From: Lysinibacillus xylanilyticus
GTDB lineage: Bacteria > Bacillota > Bacilli > Bacillales_A > Planococcaceae
NCBI RefSeq assembly: GCF_001708185.1
Contig: NZ_MDDN01000025.1
Span: forward strand, 1-33,636
DNA length: 33,636 nt
Direction: 5' to 3'
Shown: one piece after another, positions 1 to 9,145 of the stretch
Position numbering within the stretch: the first letter of the stretch is position 1
Layout: every line of letters begins with the position of its first letter
Notes under the pieces: generated by a model
Seen by the model: only the letters and a program-made list of their open reading frames with translations
What the model was told of the DNA's origin: nothing
Databases searched by the model: none
Made by a program: the position numbers and the translations under genes

Positions 1-33
1 AAGAAAATCGTAAGGTCTTTTAGTCGTGCGAAA

Positions 34-79
34 ATTTAGTTGTAGTTGGGAGGGGTACCCCTCCCAACTACAACTAAAT
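34..79. repeat. 46-bp perfect palindrome
   Basis: The two 23-bp halves are exact reverse complements around the centre GGTACC at 56/57; each arm contains TTGTAGTTGGGAGGGG or its complement. As RNA it would form a roughly 21-bp stem closed by a GUAC tetraloop. On the minus strand it is followed by a short TTTT run, so it could act as a weak second terminator beyond groEL. The plus-strand side is A-rich. A spacer-free palindrome of this length is uncommon, and an assembly or replication origin for it cannot be excluded. Confidence 0.85.
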
Positions 80-125
80 CAAAAAACAAAAGAAATTAAA
101 GAATTACACTTGACTGGAGGTAAGA

Positions 126-275
126 AAGAGGCTGGGACAGAACTCGATTATTTTGAAAAATAGCGAAAACAGATAATAACTTTTTCGCTTCAATGAGTAG
201 ATTGTTCCTTCCTAAATCAAAAAAAATGTTAGACCGAAATCGGTCTAACATTTTTTCTTTTTGTCCCAGCTTCTT
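126..275. repeat. Nested inverted repeat downstream of groEL
   Basis: Outer arms AAGAGGCTGGGACA (126-139) and TGTCCCAGCTTCTT (262-275) pair with one mismatch and enclose the smaller hairpin at 221-256. A GGCTGGGACA...TGTCCCAGC pattern near gene ends resembles intergenic elements I have seen in other Firmicutes (recollection, not checked). It lies between the groEL stop and the left edge of the window. Confidence 0.7.
221..256. terminator. groEL: Bidirectional terminator after groEL
   Basis: A stem of TGTTAGACCG / CGGTCTAACA with an AAAT loop, flanked by six A on the left and six T on the right, so either strand gives a stem followed by a U-run. It sits about 40 bp beyond the groEL stop on the minus strand, so termination of groESL is the likely role. 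Confidence 0.85.
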
Positions 276-296
276 TAAATTGACTAGAGCCGTAGA

Positions 297-1934
<1,638 letters not shown>

Positions 1935-2053
1935 TTACCCTCCTGGAATGGAATATTCGTTAAGCTTTATAAATATATATTTATATTAATCTCGCCTCAG
2001 TGTAATTGTCATGACAAACACTAAAGGCATTAACTTTTTCAAGTTAATTTAAG

Positions 2054-2338
2054 TTATTCAATAATTGCAAGAATATCACTTTCGCGTAAAATTAGGTATT
2101 CATTACCTTCATACTTAACTTCTGTACCTGAATATTTAGAGAAAATAATGCGGTCGTCAACTTTAACGTCAAGCTCAACACGTTGCCCGTTCTCTAATAT
2201 ACGACCTGTCCCAACTGCTACAACTTTACCTTCTTGCGGTTTTTCTTTTGCAGAGTCTGGCAGTACAATACCGAATGCAGATTTTTCTTCTACCTCGATT
2301 AGTTGGATTACAATACGATCTCCTAGTGGTCTTAACAA
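2054..2338 (-). CDS. groES: Co-chaperonin GroES (Hsp10)
   Basis: Heptameric lid of the GroEL chamber. The open frame extends further upstream, but the family begins at (M)[14 protein letters not shown] codon at 2338-2336 gives exactly the usual 94 residues and lies nine bases after a perfect AGGAGG (2348-2353). I therefore take the TTG as the start and regard the upstream 30 codons as 5' leader that includes CIRCE. The mobile-loop region [21 protein letters not shown] and the [11 protein letters not shown] segment are present. First gene of the heat-shock operon. Confidence 0.97.
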   Translation of the reverse strand: MLRPLGDRIVIQLIEVEEKSAFGIVLPDSAKEKPQEGKVVAVGTGRILENGQRVELDVKVDDRIIFSKYSGTEVKYEGNEYLILRESDILAIIE

Positions 2339-2376
2339 GTGAAACAACCTCCTAATAAATAATATATGTTGATTTA

Positions 2377-2403
2377 TTAGCACTCTATCTAGTTGAGTGC
2401 TAA
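2377..2403 (-). promoter_or_regulatory. groES: CIRCE operator (HrcA-binding site)
   Basis: TTAGCACTC - nine bases - GAGTGCTAA, a perfect match to the CIRCE inverted repeat. It lies just downstream of the -10 box and upstream of the groES ribosome-binding site, the normal position for HrcA repression of groESL. No hrcA gene is in the window. Confidence 0.98.
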
Positions 2404-2413
2404 CACAATTATT

Positions 2414-2442
2414 ATGATAATCAATCACACTTTCTTTTGCAA
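2414..2442 (-). promoter_or_regulatory. groES: SigA-type promoter of groESL
   Basis: Read on the minus strand: TTGCAA (2442-2437), 17 bases, TATCAT (2419-2414). Transcription would begin about 2407, so CIRCE covers the start site and early leader. Confidence 0.8.
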
Positions 2443-2461
2443 GTCAGAACTACGAAAAATT

Positions 2462-2489
2462 TTGTTTTCTTTCCATATTCCTCTACAAT
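2462..2489 (+). promoter_or_regulatory. Possible promoter of the CPBP gene
   Basis: TTGTTT, 16 bases, TACAAT, ending 18 bases before the first ATG. The -10 box is good and the -35 box weak. It is divergent from the groESL promoter. Confidence 0.4.
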
Positions 2490-2507
2490 AGAAAGGTAGC
2501 ATAATGA

Positions 2508-3272
2508 ATGGAAAGGATTTTGACTGTGACTACTTCTCAAAAAATAAATAAACATAAAAAAACAGCCCTATATGTTTTACTGATTTATATTCTCATGCAA
2601 ATATCAGGCAGATGGCTGTTAATACCGTTTCACAAGCTTGTTATGAGTACAACCGGTTTACCTTCTGAGCAAGCCGCTCCGCTTACGCAAGGCTGGTATA
2701 TCGCACTTAGCTTTGCCATTGCGTTAATTTTAATTTTAATCCTAACTTCTCGCGATAAAGCATTTTGGGCTATTTATAAAGGAAAGAAAGAAACCATACC
2801 ACTTACAATTGTATGGGGAATTATTGGTTTCTTCTTAGTTTTCTTTGGTCAAATGATTGGCGCTGCTATCGAAATGACTGTATTCGGTATCCAAGGTGGG
2901 TCACAAAACACAGCTGATATTGTAGCTATTGCGAAAGGTGCTCCTATTACAATACTAGCAATTGTCGTCTTTGGCCCAGTTTTAGAAGAGTTCGTCTTCC
3001 GTCGTGTTATTTTTGGATCACTTGTCCAAACAACTAATTTTTGGGTAGCCGCAATCGTAAGTGCCATTTTCTTCGGACTTATTCATTTCGACTTCACACA
3101 TATTTTGCTTTATACAATTTGTGGATTGATTTTTGCCTTCTTATATCACAAAACAAAACGCATTTGGACGTCCATTATCGCCCATGTCATGCTTAATGGA
3201 TTTGTGACATTTGTACAAGTGTTTGCAGAACCATTACAAAAGTTTCTTGAAGAACTCGAAAAAATGCAATAA
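2508..3272 (+). CDS. CPBP-family intramembrane protease (YdiL-like)
   Basis: Polytopic membrane protein of the CPBP (CAAX protease/bacteriocin-processing, Abi) family. Several hydrophobic segments are visible, at about residues 20-40, 65-80, 100-120, 145-160, 178-195 and 198-215. The diagnostic glutamate motif EEFVFRR is at 160-166, with histidines in LIHFD (193) and IIAHVMLN (226) forming the expected Glu/His catalytic set. Its place next to groES matches ydiL of B. subtilis. The substrate is unknown. The start is uncertain: the ATG at 2508 has a weak AAAGG, while a GTG at 2526 follows GAAAGGA by eight bases. Confidence 0.9.
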   Translation: MERILTVTTSQKINKHKKTALYVLLIYILMQISGRWLLIPFHKLVMSTTGLPSEQAAPLTQGWYIALSFAIALILILILTSRDKAFWAIYKGKKETIPLTIVWGIIGFFLVFFGQMIGAAIEMTVFGIQGGSQNTADIVAIAKGAPITILAIVVFGPVLEEFVFRRVIFGSLVQTTNFWVAAIVSAIFFGLIHFDFTHILLYTICGLIFAFLYHKTKRIWTSIIAHVMLNGFVTFVQVFAEPLQKFLEELEKMQ

Positions 3273-3276
3273 AATT

Positions 3277-3306
3277 CAGTGGGAATTTTCTTCCCACTGA
3301 TTTTTT
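3277..3306 (+). terminator. Terminator of the CPBP gene
   Basis: CAGTGGGAA / TTCCCACTG with a TTTTC loop, followed by A and six T; five bases after the stop codon. Confidence 0.93.
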
Positions 3307-3331
3307 AGATTCTAACCTATTCTTTTATAAC

Positions 3332-3365
3332 AAAAAAGCTCGATGCTATTATCTCGCATCGAGCT
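3332..3365 (-). terminator. tatC: Terminator of tatAC
   Basis: Stem AGCTCGATGC / GCATCGAGCT with a nine-base loop; on the minus strand it is followed by six T (plus-strand A 3332-3337). It stands between convergent genes, just after the tatC stop. Confidence 0.92.
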
Positions 3366-3373
3366 TCCACTAT

Positions 3374-4198
3374 TTATTTTTGATTCAATTCTTCTATTTG
3401 TCGTCGCTGCTGTTCAAGTGCCTCTTCAACCTGGCGTTTTTGCTCAGCTTCCTGCTCTTCCTTCAAACGTATTTCCTCTGATTTCAAGTATTTCTTGTAC
3501 CCAATACGCGAAATCACAATGCTAATTTCATAGAGCGCAAACAATGGTACTGAAACCATTAAATGTGAAGCCAATTCAGGTGGTGCGATAATAGCGGCAC
3601 ACACAAATAAACCAAAGTACGAATATTTACGAATACGAATTAGTAAATCAGGATTCAATATCCCTATACGTGAAAAGAATAAAATAACAACCGGCAATTG
3701 GAAAAGGAAACCAAAAGGTATTGTAAGCTTAAATAAAAATGTAAAATACTCATGTATTCCTATTGTTTGCTGAATCTCCAACTCGACCGACAAATTCATC
3801 ATGAATTTTATGACATAAGGGAATAATAAATAGAATGAAAAGGATAGCCCTGCGATAAACAATAAAAATGAATACGGTATATAGCTTAAGGTTGCTTTTC
3901 GTTCTACGTCCCTTAATCCTGGGCTAATAAACGACCACAGTTGATACATTAACACTGGTGATGAAAGGATAAATGCAATTAAAAAAACAACTTGTAAATA
4001 AATCGCAAGTGGTGTTACTACATCAAATGCATGAAGCTCTATATTATAATTCGCTCCAGTACTTTGAAGGTATTTAACAAGCGGCTTTGCCACAAAAAAG
4101 CCGCCAACCATAGCGAGAACAAAGAAAACGGCAACAATGAAAAGCCGTTTTCTTAATTCTTCTATATGCTCAATGACAGTTAGATCTTTTGGATTCAT
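3374..4198 (-). CDS. tatC: Sec-independent translocase subunit TatC
   Basis: Six-span integral membrane component of the twin-arginine translocase that recognises the RR signal peptide and works with TatA to export folded proteins. The family N-terminus ViEHIEELRKRL is present, as are the FISPGLRDVERK loop and the six hydrophobic segments ending near residue 230. The 274 residues exceed a minimal TatC (about 240-255) because of a roughly 40-residue C-terminal Glu/Gln/Lys/Arg-rich tail predicted to be a cytoplasmic coiled coil. The ATG is directly preceded by an in-frame TGA, so it is the most upstream possible start. It lies 17 bp after tatA in the same operon. Confidence 0.97.
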   Translation of the reverse strand: MNPKDLTVIEHIEELRKRLFIVAVFFVLAMVGGFFVAKPLVKYLQSTGANYNIELHAFDVVTPLAIYLQVVFLIAFILSSPVLMYQLWSFISPGLRDVERKATLSYIPYSFLLFIAGLSFSFYLLFPYVIKFMMNLSVELEIQQTIGIHEYFTFLFKLTIPFGFLFQLPVVILFFSRIGILNPDLLIRIRKYSYFGLFVCAAIIAPPELASHLMVSVPLFALYEISIVISRIGYKKYLKSEEIRLKEEQEAEQKRQVEEALEQQRRQIEELNQK

Positions 4199-4215
4199 TC
4201 CTCAAACATCCTAAC

Positions 4216-4401
4216 TTACTTATCTAGTTCTTTCTTTTTCTTGTCATCATCATCTTCATCGGCTAAACCTTTAGTAGCATTTTTGAATTCACGTAATGTT
4301 GAACCGAATGCTTTACCCAGCTCTGGTAACTTCTTAGGACCAAAAATTAGTAACGCGACAATTCCGATAATAATGAGGCTCATAGGACCAATACTACCCA
4401 T
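4216..4401 (-). CDS. tatA: Twin-arginine translocase subunit TatA
   Basis: Single-span pore-forming Tat component (61 residues). A short periplasmic N-terminus is followed by the membrane helix SLIIIGIVALLIFG, the hinge FGPKKLPELGKAFG that defines the family, an amphipathic helix, and an acidic then basic tail (DEDDDDKKKK). A GTG three codons upstream overlaps the ribosome-binding site. The ATG at 4401 lies eight bases after AGGAGG (4410-4415) and is the better start. With TatC it would form a minimal TatAC pair as in other Bacilli. Confidence 0.96.
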   Translation of the reverse strand: MGSIGPMSLIIIGIVALLIFGPKKLPELGKAFGSTLREFKNATKGLADEDDDDKKKKELDK

Positions 4402-4428
4402 TACAGCCACCTCCTCTTTATATCCATC

Positions 4429-4458
4429 ATTTTAACGCATATTTCGTCATTTTGCTAA
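4429..4458 (-). promoter_or_regulatory. Possible promoter of tatAC
   Basis: Minus-strand TTAGCA, 18 bases, TAAAAT, about 30 bp before the tatA start. Only a moderate match. Confidence 0.35.
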
Positions 4459-4537
4459 CTAATTATATGTGAAAGTTTTTCGTCACTCTCTCATTTTATT
4501 TCATGCTTACATTTGACAGAAACTGTGAACTATACTA

Positions 4538-4715
4538 TCCATCGGAGGCTTTGGGCCAACGTGATGTTGGTCACTCAGTCGTGTGTTGTTGTTGTTGTTG
4601 TTGCTGTCGCTGCGCTTTCGCACAGATAAAACCGTGTTGCTGTCGCTGCGCTTTCGCACAGATAAATTGCCACAGGACGTGGCGTTCTTAGACTGAGTTC
4701 CTCTATTTGAGCGGT
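4538..4715. repeat. Structured dispersed element, copy A
   Basis: It begins ATCGGAGGCTTTGGGCCAAC. Hairpin P1 is CCAAC-GTGAT-GTTGG (4556-4570). Outer stem P2 pairs ACTCAGTC (4573-4580) with GACTGAGT (4691-4698). Hairpin P3 is GCCAC-AGGAC-GTGGC (4669-4683). P2 also encloses a (GTT)6 run and two copies of a 36-bp unit. The same layout recurs at 19.85 kb with compensatory substitutions in P1 and P2. It fills the 320-bp gap between tatA and rex; no gene is convincing here. Confidence 0.75.
4600..4666. repeat. 36-bp tandem unit, two copies
   Basis: Two copies start at 4600 and 4636. Each begins GTTGCTGTCGCTGCG, then CTTTCGCACAGATAAA, followed by a few variable bases. The core TGCG-CTTT-CGCA can form a small hairpin. 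A (GTT)n run precedes the first copy. Related units are at 16404 and 23139. Confidence 0.85.
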
Positions 4716-4756
4716 TCTTTATACACTCGCTGAAAGAAGCTAAATATGTACATTTT

Positions 4757-5392
4757 TCACTCTTCCTGATTGCGAATTAAATAAATAAGCGCTTGCAATT
4801 CTACCGATAAATCGATTGTTAAAAGCTGCATTCTATCTGGCACCGTTAACCGCTCTGGCGTAAAGTTTAAAATACCCTTTGCATTCATTGCCGCTAATCT
4901 ATCAGCCATTTTCTGTGCAGAGCGTGGTGAAACTGTTAAAATCGCAAGCTCTGCTCCATATTCTGCATACTTTTCTTCTAACAAATCCGGATGAAAAACA
5001 GGAATATTGCTGATCATCTTCCCGTCCTTTGGTGCCTTTGAATCAAAAGCCACCACAATATGAGTATTGTGATTTTTTTGGAAATTATATTTTAATAAAG
5101 CGCTACCTAAATTCCCTACACCAATTAACGCTACTTTTGTCGTTTCGTGCTGATCGAGTGTTTGACTAAAAAATTTTAATAGATGCTGCACATCATAGCC
5201 GTAACCCTTTTTGCCAAGAGCACCAAAATAAGAAAAGTCACGGCGAATAGTTGCAGAATCAATTTTCATCGCTTCACTCAGTTCCTTCGACGAAATACGT
5301 TCCATGCCTTCTTGTGCAAAGTTTTGGATAAATCGATAGTAAAGAGGAAGTCTTTTTGTAGTGGCTTGTGGAATTTTTAATTCTTGTTTCAA
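4757..5392 (-). CDS. rex: Redox-sensing transcriptional repressor Rex
   Basis: NAD+/NADH-responsive repressor of fermentative and respiratory genes; NADH binding releases DNA. The 211-residue product has an N-terminal winged helix (about 30-62, [20 protein letters not shown]), the [14 protein letters not shown] linker, and a Rossmann domain with [10 protein letters not shown] at 91-100. It ends in the C-terminal domain-swap helix [10 protein letters not shown]. The start is TTG, seven bases after AGGAGG (5400-5405), and gives the family N-terminus [15 protein letters not shown]. It is divergent from ydiF across a 240-bp region. The Rex consensus operator was not seen in the adjoining gap, so autoregulation is not evident. 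Confidence 0.97.
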   Translation of the reverse strand: MKQELKIPQATTKRLPLYYRFIQNFAQEGMERISSKELSEAMKIDSATIRRDFSYFGALGKKGYGYDVQHLLKFFSQTLDQHETTKVALIGVGNLGSALLKYNFQKNHNTHIVVAFDSKAPKDGKMISNIPVFHPDLLEEKYAEYGAELAILTVSPRSAQKMADRLAAMNAKGILNFTPERLTVPDRMQLLTIDLSVELQALIYLIRNQEE

Positions 5393-5493
5393 ACTTTCTC
5401 CTCCTTAAAATGTCTCAGTTTGAATGTACTTAGCTAGTAATTTTAATACATGCATCATTAACTATATATATAAATATTAATATCCACTAGAGT

Positions 5494-5542
5494 ATTTCCC
5501 TTTAGTTAATGGCGCTTTTTACGCCACTAACTAAAGGGAAAT
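5494..5542. repeat. 21-bp-arm hairpin between rex and ydiF
   Basis: Arms 5494-5514 and 5522-5542 (ATTTCCCTTTAGTTA... / ...TAACTAAAGGGAAAT) match at 20 of 21 positions around the loop CTTTTTA. No U-tract follows on either strand, so an ordinary terminator is unlikely. It lies upstream of both divergent genes. A similar hairpin stands before rpoN at 20012. Confidence 0.85.
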
Positions 5543-5587
5543 CGTTTCAATCTTACATGACAGCTCGGAATAAGTAAAGCATCGACA

Positions 5588-5616
5588 TTGCAAGCGAATC
5601 GCTCATCCATTACACT
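5588..5616 (+). promoter_or_regulatory. ydiF: SigA-type promoter of ydiF
   Basis: TTGCAA, 17 bases, TACACT. Predicted transcription start is near 5623, leaving a very short leader before the ATG at 5640 and making a start at the upstream GTG (5631) less likely. Confidence 0.7.
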
Positions 5617-5639
5617 AAGGAAGAATTGAGGTGTCAAGA

Positions 5640-7583
5640 ATGATTGTTTTACAGGTCAATCAACTATATAAATCCTTCCTTGCAGATGAAATTTTAAGCG
5701 GCGTAAAATTAGAGGTTCAACATCGTGACCGCGTTGCATTAGTGGGACGTAACGGTGCTGGTAAGTCCACTTTACTTAAAATAATTGCTGGTCAAATGTC
5801 ATATGACTCAGGCGATATTATTATCCCTAAAGGTGTGCAGATTGGATATTTGGAGCAGCATGCTGGGTTAAACTCAACGTTATCGATTTGGGACGAAATG
5901 ATGTCAATTTTTGAACCAATTATCGCACAAGAAAAAACACTTCGGTCACTTGAACAACAAATGGCCGATCCAACTGTCTATGAAAACCCTTCTTTGTATG
6001 CAAAAATAATGTCCGAATACGATCAATTACAACATAATTTTAAGGATGCAGGTGGCTATCAATATGAATCTGATACACGCTCTGTGCTTCACGGCATGCA
6101 ATTCTATCCTGAAGATTATGAAAAACCAATAAGCTCATTATCAGGGGGTCAACGAACTCGTTTAGCTCTAGCTAAGCTCCTCTTAAGTAAACCTGATTTA
6201 TTAATACTCGATGAGCCTACTAACCATTTAGATATTGAAACCCTCTCCTGGTTGGAATCCTATTTAAAAGGCTATGAAGGGGCTATTTTAATTGTTTCCC
6301 ATGACCGCTACTTCTTAGACCAGGTTGTTTCCATTGTCTACGAAGTTTCTCGTCACCGCGTCACAAAATATACAGGCAATTATAGTGCCTATTTAGACGA
6401 AAAAGCGAAAAATTATGAGCGTGATTTAAGGTTATATGAGCGTCAGCAAGATGAGAAAGCAAAGCTTGAGGATTTTATCCAAAAAAATATTGCTCGTGCT
6501 TCTACTACTAAAATGGCACAAAGTCGTCGTAAAATGCTTGAACGAACAGAATGGATGGAATCTCCTGATGGCGATGAAAAGTCCGCAAGCTTCGGTTTTA
6601 CCATCGAACGTCAAAGTGGGAACGATGTATTATCTATTGATAGCTTAGCTGTTGGTTATGGTGATAAGAAAATATCAAAAGGTATCACATTACGTGCATT
6701 CCGCGAAGATCGCATTGCACTTGTTGGGCCAAATGGTGTTGGTAAATCAACTTTATTAAAGACCATCGTAAAAGATTTACCATCACTTTCTGGAGAAATT
6801 CGCTATGGCACAAATGTTCAAATTGGTTATTATGATCAAGAACAGGCAAAACTATCGAGCAATAAAAGTGTTCTAAAAGAGCTGTGGGATGAATGGCCTT
6901 TAATGAATGAAAAAGATATTCGAACGGTGCTAGGTCGTTTTTTATTCAGTGGAGATGATGTAGATAAAATCGTATCCTCTTTATCTGGTGGTGAAAAGGC
7001 AAGACTTGCACTAGCTAAATTAATGATGCAAAAGTCAAATTTCTTAATTCTCGATGAGCCTACCAACCACTTAGACCTAGATAGTAAAGAGATACTGGAA
7101 AACGCGCTTATTGATTATCCTGGGACACTCTTATTTGTATCGCATGACCGATATTTCATCAATCGAATTGCTACTAAAGTGATTGAGTTGTCTGGCGATG
7201 GTTCCTTTGAATACTTGGGTGACTATGACTATTATCTTGAGAAAAAACAGGAGCTTTTAGAAATTGAACAAATGAAAGCTGCCGCCCAACCTCAAGCTAA
7301 AACAGAGATACTTGAGAAGTCCTCTACCTCTAAAATTGATAAAGAGGCTAAAAAACGTGAGCGCCAAATTAGACGCTCAATTGAAGAACTAGAAGGAAAA
7401 ATGCAGGAAGTAACTATTGATATAGCTCGTTTAGAAGAAGCGCTTTGTGATCCAGAAATTTTCACAGACCACGAAAAAATTACTCAGCTTCAGGGAGAAT
7501 TATCAACTGTTAAGGAACAGCATGAGCTATTTGAAATGGAATGGCTTGAGCTAAATGAAGAACTTGAAAATATCATTTTATAA
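5640..7583 (+). CDS. ydiF: ABC-F family ATPase YdiF
   Basis: Soluble tandem-ABC protein without membrane domain; ABC-F proteins act on the ribosome to rescue or adjust translation. Residue numbers from the ATG (647 aa): Walker A GRNGAGKST (36-44), signature LSGGQ (about 168), LLILDEPTNHLD; an arm/linker region (about 245-310, KAKNYERDLRLYERQQDEKAK); then second Walker A GPNGVGKST (about 363), LSGGE, FLILDEPTNHLD; and a C-terminal coiled coil (about 555-640). Start choice: GAGGTG lies six bases before the ATG. A GTG at 5631 would add three residues. The location beside rex and tsaD matches B. subtilis ydiF. It is not one of the antibiotic-resistance ABC-F types I would recognise. Confidence 0.95.
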   Translation: MIVLQVNQLYKSFLADEILSGVKLEVQHRDRVALVGRNGAGKSTLLKIIAGQMSYDSGDIIIPKGVQIGYLEQHAGLNSTLSIWDEMMSIFEPIIAQEKTLRSLEQQMADPTVYENPSLYAKIMSEYDQLQHNFKDAGGYQYESDTRSVLHGMQFYPEDYEKPISSLSGGQRTRLALAKLLLSKPDLLILDEPTNHLDIETLSWLESYLKGYEGAILIVSHDRYFLDQVVSIVYEVSRHRVTKYTGNYSAYLDEKAKNYERDLRLYERQQDEKAKLEDFIQKNIARASTTKMAQSRRKMLERTEWMESPDGDEKSASFGFTIERQSGNDVLSIDSLAVGYGDKKISKGITLRAFREDRIALVGPNGVGKSTLLKTIVKDLPSLSGEIRYGTNVQIGYYDQEQAKLSSNKSVLKELWDEWPLMNEKDIRTVLGRFLFSGDDVDKIVSSLSGGEKARLALAKLMMQKSNFLILDEPTNHLDLDSKEILENALIDYPGTLLFVSHDRYFINRIATKVIELSGDGSFEYLGDYDYYLEKKQELLEIEQMKAAAQPQAKTEILEKSSTSKIDKEAKKRERQIRRSIEELEGKMQEVTIDIARLEEALCDPEIFTDHEKITQLQGELSTVKEQHELFEMEWLELNEELENIIL

Positions 7584-7639
7584 AAGAAAACTTTACTCAG
7601 TGGGAGGTTAACTGCAACTTATTGCGGGACAAACCTTAT

Positions 7640-7668
7640 AAGCCATGTGCCTTGTCACATGGCTTTTT
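7640..7668 (+). terminator. ydiF: Terminator of ydiF
   Basis: AGCCATGTG / CACATGGCT with a CCTTGT loop, running into TTTTT. Confidence 0.92.
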
Positions 7669-7737
7669 CCTTTACTCGCCTCTATTTTTCATATATATTG
7701 GTCAAGTGCTATTTTTCGACAAAAAATGCCCACAACT

Positions 7738-8000
7738 TTATACACACAATAAATATAGTAATACCAACATATCAACAGACTTTTCCACATTGTCCACAAT
7801 TAAAAATTATTTTACCCACATCTATTTGTGTAAAACACGCTACTATATATTGAATAATCACAAGTTATACACAAGTTATCAACATTTTGTGCATAAGTAC
7901 GGATGTTCGCTGTTTTATTTTCCATCTTACCTGTGGATAATTTTCTGAAAAATTTGTCAATAGCGCTCTTTTTATTGAATTCATAATTTTCTTATCGACA
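7738..8000. promoter_or_regulatory. DnaA-box cluster between ydiF and tsaD
   Basis: Compared with TTATCCACA, one exact box is on the minus strand at 7932-7940. One-mismatch boxes are at 7738-7746, 7781-7789, 7790-7798, 7812-7820, 7865-7873, 7876-7884, 7888-7896 (minus) and 7992-8000. Two-mismatch matches add at 7769 and 7827. The stretch is very AT-rich, has no credible gene and lies between two convergent genes, so promoter function is unlikely. B. subtilis has non-oriC DnaA-box clusters, and as I recall one is reported beside gcp (tsaD). A conserved site that titrates DnaA or helps time initiation is the natural reading. Confidence 0.85.
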
Positions 8001-8017
8001 ATTTTTTTCACAAAAGC

Positions 8018-8059
8018 AAAAAGAGGTATTTTAGAATCAAATCTAAAACACCTCTTTTT
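8018..8059. terminator. Bidirectional terminator between ydiF and tsaD
   Basis: AAAAAGAGGTATTTTAGA pairs with TCTAAAACACCTCTTTTT with one mismatch and an ATCAAA loop; A- and T-runs flank it on both sides. It most likely ends the tsa operon on the minus strand. Confidence 0.88.
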
Positions 8060-8065
8060 CTATAA

Positions 8066-8128
8066 TCAATTATGCCTCAGCATAATTGCGGCCGAAATCT
8101 ACTTTGTGATTAGGTCTGAAAGAAGTTA
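8066..8128. repeat. Structured dispersed element, partial copy B
   Basis: Contains the hairpin AATTATGC-CTCA-GCATAATT (8068-8087), then TTGCGGCCGAAATCTACTTT and a GTGATTAGGTCTG segment. It matches the 5' half of copy C at 19826 base for base apart from scattered substitutions, including the hairpin loop (CTCA versus CTCG). It ends at the tsaD stop codon, so the P1-P3 part is missing. Confidence 0.75.
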
Positions 8129-9145
8129 AACCCAGGATTTCAACTCCATCCCAGGGCGACCATTCATTGATAAATTACCGCGAATACCTGCTTCAAACAT
8201 TGGTGTTGCTGCTGCCCCTATCATAGCTGCATTATCTGTACACAGTTTTAATGGCGGCACATAAACCGGGATCCCTTCTTCCGCAAATACAGAATCAAGT
8301 GATGTACGCAAGCCCTTATTAGCCGCTACACCTCCAGCTGCAATAACCTGTTTCACTTTATATTGACGAGCTGCTCTTAATGTTTTCGCTGTTAGCACTT
8401 CAACTACACTATCTTGAAACCCTTTGGCAACAGCAGTAGGAGAAATCTCTTCTCCACGCTGATCCATATTATGTTTATAATTAATAACGGCTGATTTCAG
8501 ACCGCTAAAGCTAAAATCATAAGAATCTTCCTCTAACCACACTCTTGGGAAGGTTACGGCCTCATCCCCCTCATGTGCTAGCTTATCAATACGCGGACCA
8601 CCTGGATACGGTAAGCCTAAGACACGCGCAACCTTATCATAAGCCTCACCAGCAGCATCATCTCTCGTCTCTCCGATGACTTCAAAAGAGCCGTGTTCCT
8701 TCATATAAACTAGCTCTGTATGGCCACCTGATACGACAAGTGCTAATAATGGGAATTCCATTGGCTGCACGAGTGCATTAGCATATATATGTCCTGCTAT
8801 ATGATGCACACCGATAATCGGTAAATTGTTGGCAAATGCAAAAGCCTTCGCAGCATTAATCCCAATTAACAATGCACCTACTAGACCAGGCCCCTCAGTA
8901 ACTGCCACCGCATCTAAATCAGCCGGCTTCATGTCTGCCTGTGCTAACGCTTCTTCTATGACTATTGTAATTTGCTCAACATGATGACGAGATGCAATTT
9001 CAGGTACAACCCCACCAAATCGTTTATGACTTTCTATTTGAGACGCAACCACATTAGAAACAATTTCAGAGCCATTTCGAATAATCGCTGCTGCTGTTTC
9101 ATCACAGCTCGATTCTATTGCTAAAATAATTCGATTTTCCATCAT
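8126..9145 (-). CDS. tsaD: tRNA N6-threonylcarbamoyltransferase TsaD
   Basis: Catalytic subunit that transfers threonylcarbamoyl from threonylcarbamoyl-AMP to A37 of ANN-decoding tRNAs (t6A), working with TsaB and TsaE. Shows ASKHA-fold phosphate motif [43 protein letters not shown], the metal-binding histidines in [20 protein letters not shown] and [12 protein letters not shown]. The frame is open to a GTG at 9157. The ATG at 9145 overlaps the rimI stop as ATGA, the usual coupled arrangement, and gives 339 residues. Last gene of tsaE-tsaB-rimI-tsaD. Confidence 0.97.
   Translation of the reverse strand: MMENRIILAIESSCDETAAAIIRNGSEIVSNVVASQIESHKRFGGVVPEIASRHHVEQITIVIEEALAQADMKPADLDAVAVTEGPGLVGALLIGINAAKAFAFANNLPIIGVHHIAGHIYANALVQPMEFPLLALVVSGGHTELVYMKEHGSFEVIGETRDDAAGEAYDKVARVLGLPYPGGPRIDKLAHEGDEAVTFPRVWLEEDSYDFSFSGLKSAVINYKHNMDQRGEEISPTAVAKGFQDSVVEVLTAKTLRAARQYKVKQVIAAGGVAANKGLRTSLDSVFAEEGIPVYVPPLKLCTDNAAMIGAAATPMFEAGIRGNLSMNGRPGMELKSWV

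Noticed and set aside
4503..4691. Short ORF with poly-cysteine between tatA and rex
   Set aside because: Composition comes from the (GTT)n run and repeat units; no ribosome-binding site and no family resemblance.
5400..5490. Rex operator in the rex leader
   Set aside because: No TTGTGAAATATTTCACAA-like dyad found; only AT-rich sequence.
7622..7948. 108-codon ORF after ydiF
   Set aside because: Overlaps the ydiF terminator and the DnaA boxes; no ribosome-binding site; composition like AT-rich noncoding DNA.
7738..8000. Chromosomal replication origin (oriC)
   Set aside because: No dnaA, dnaN or rpmH nearby and no clear unwinding trio array; the gene context is the rex-tsaD region.
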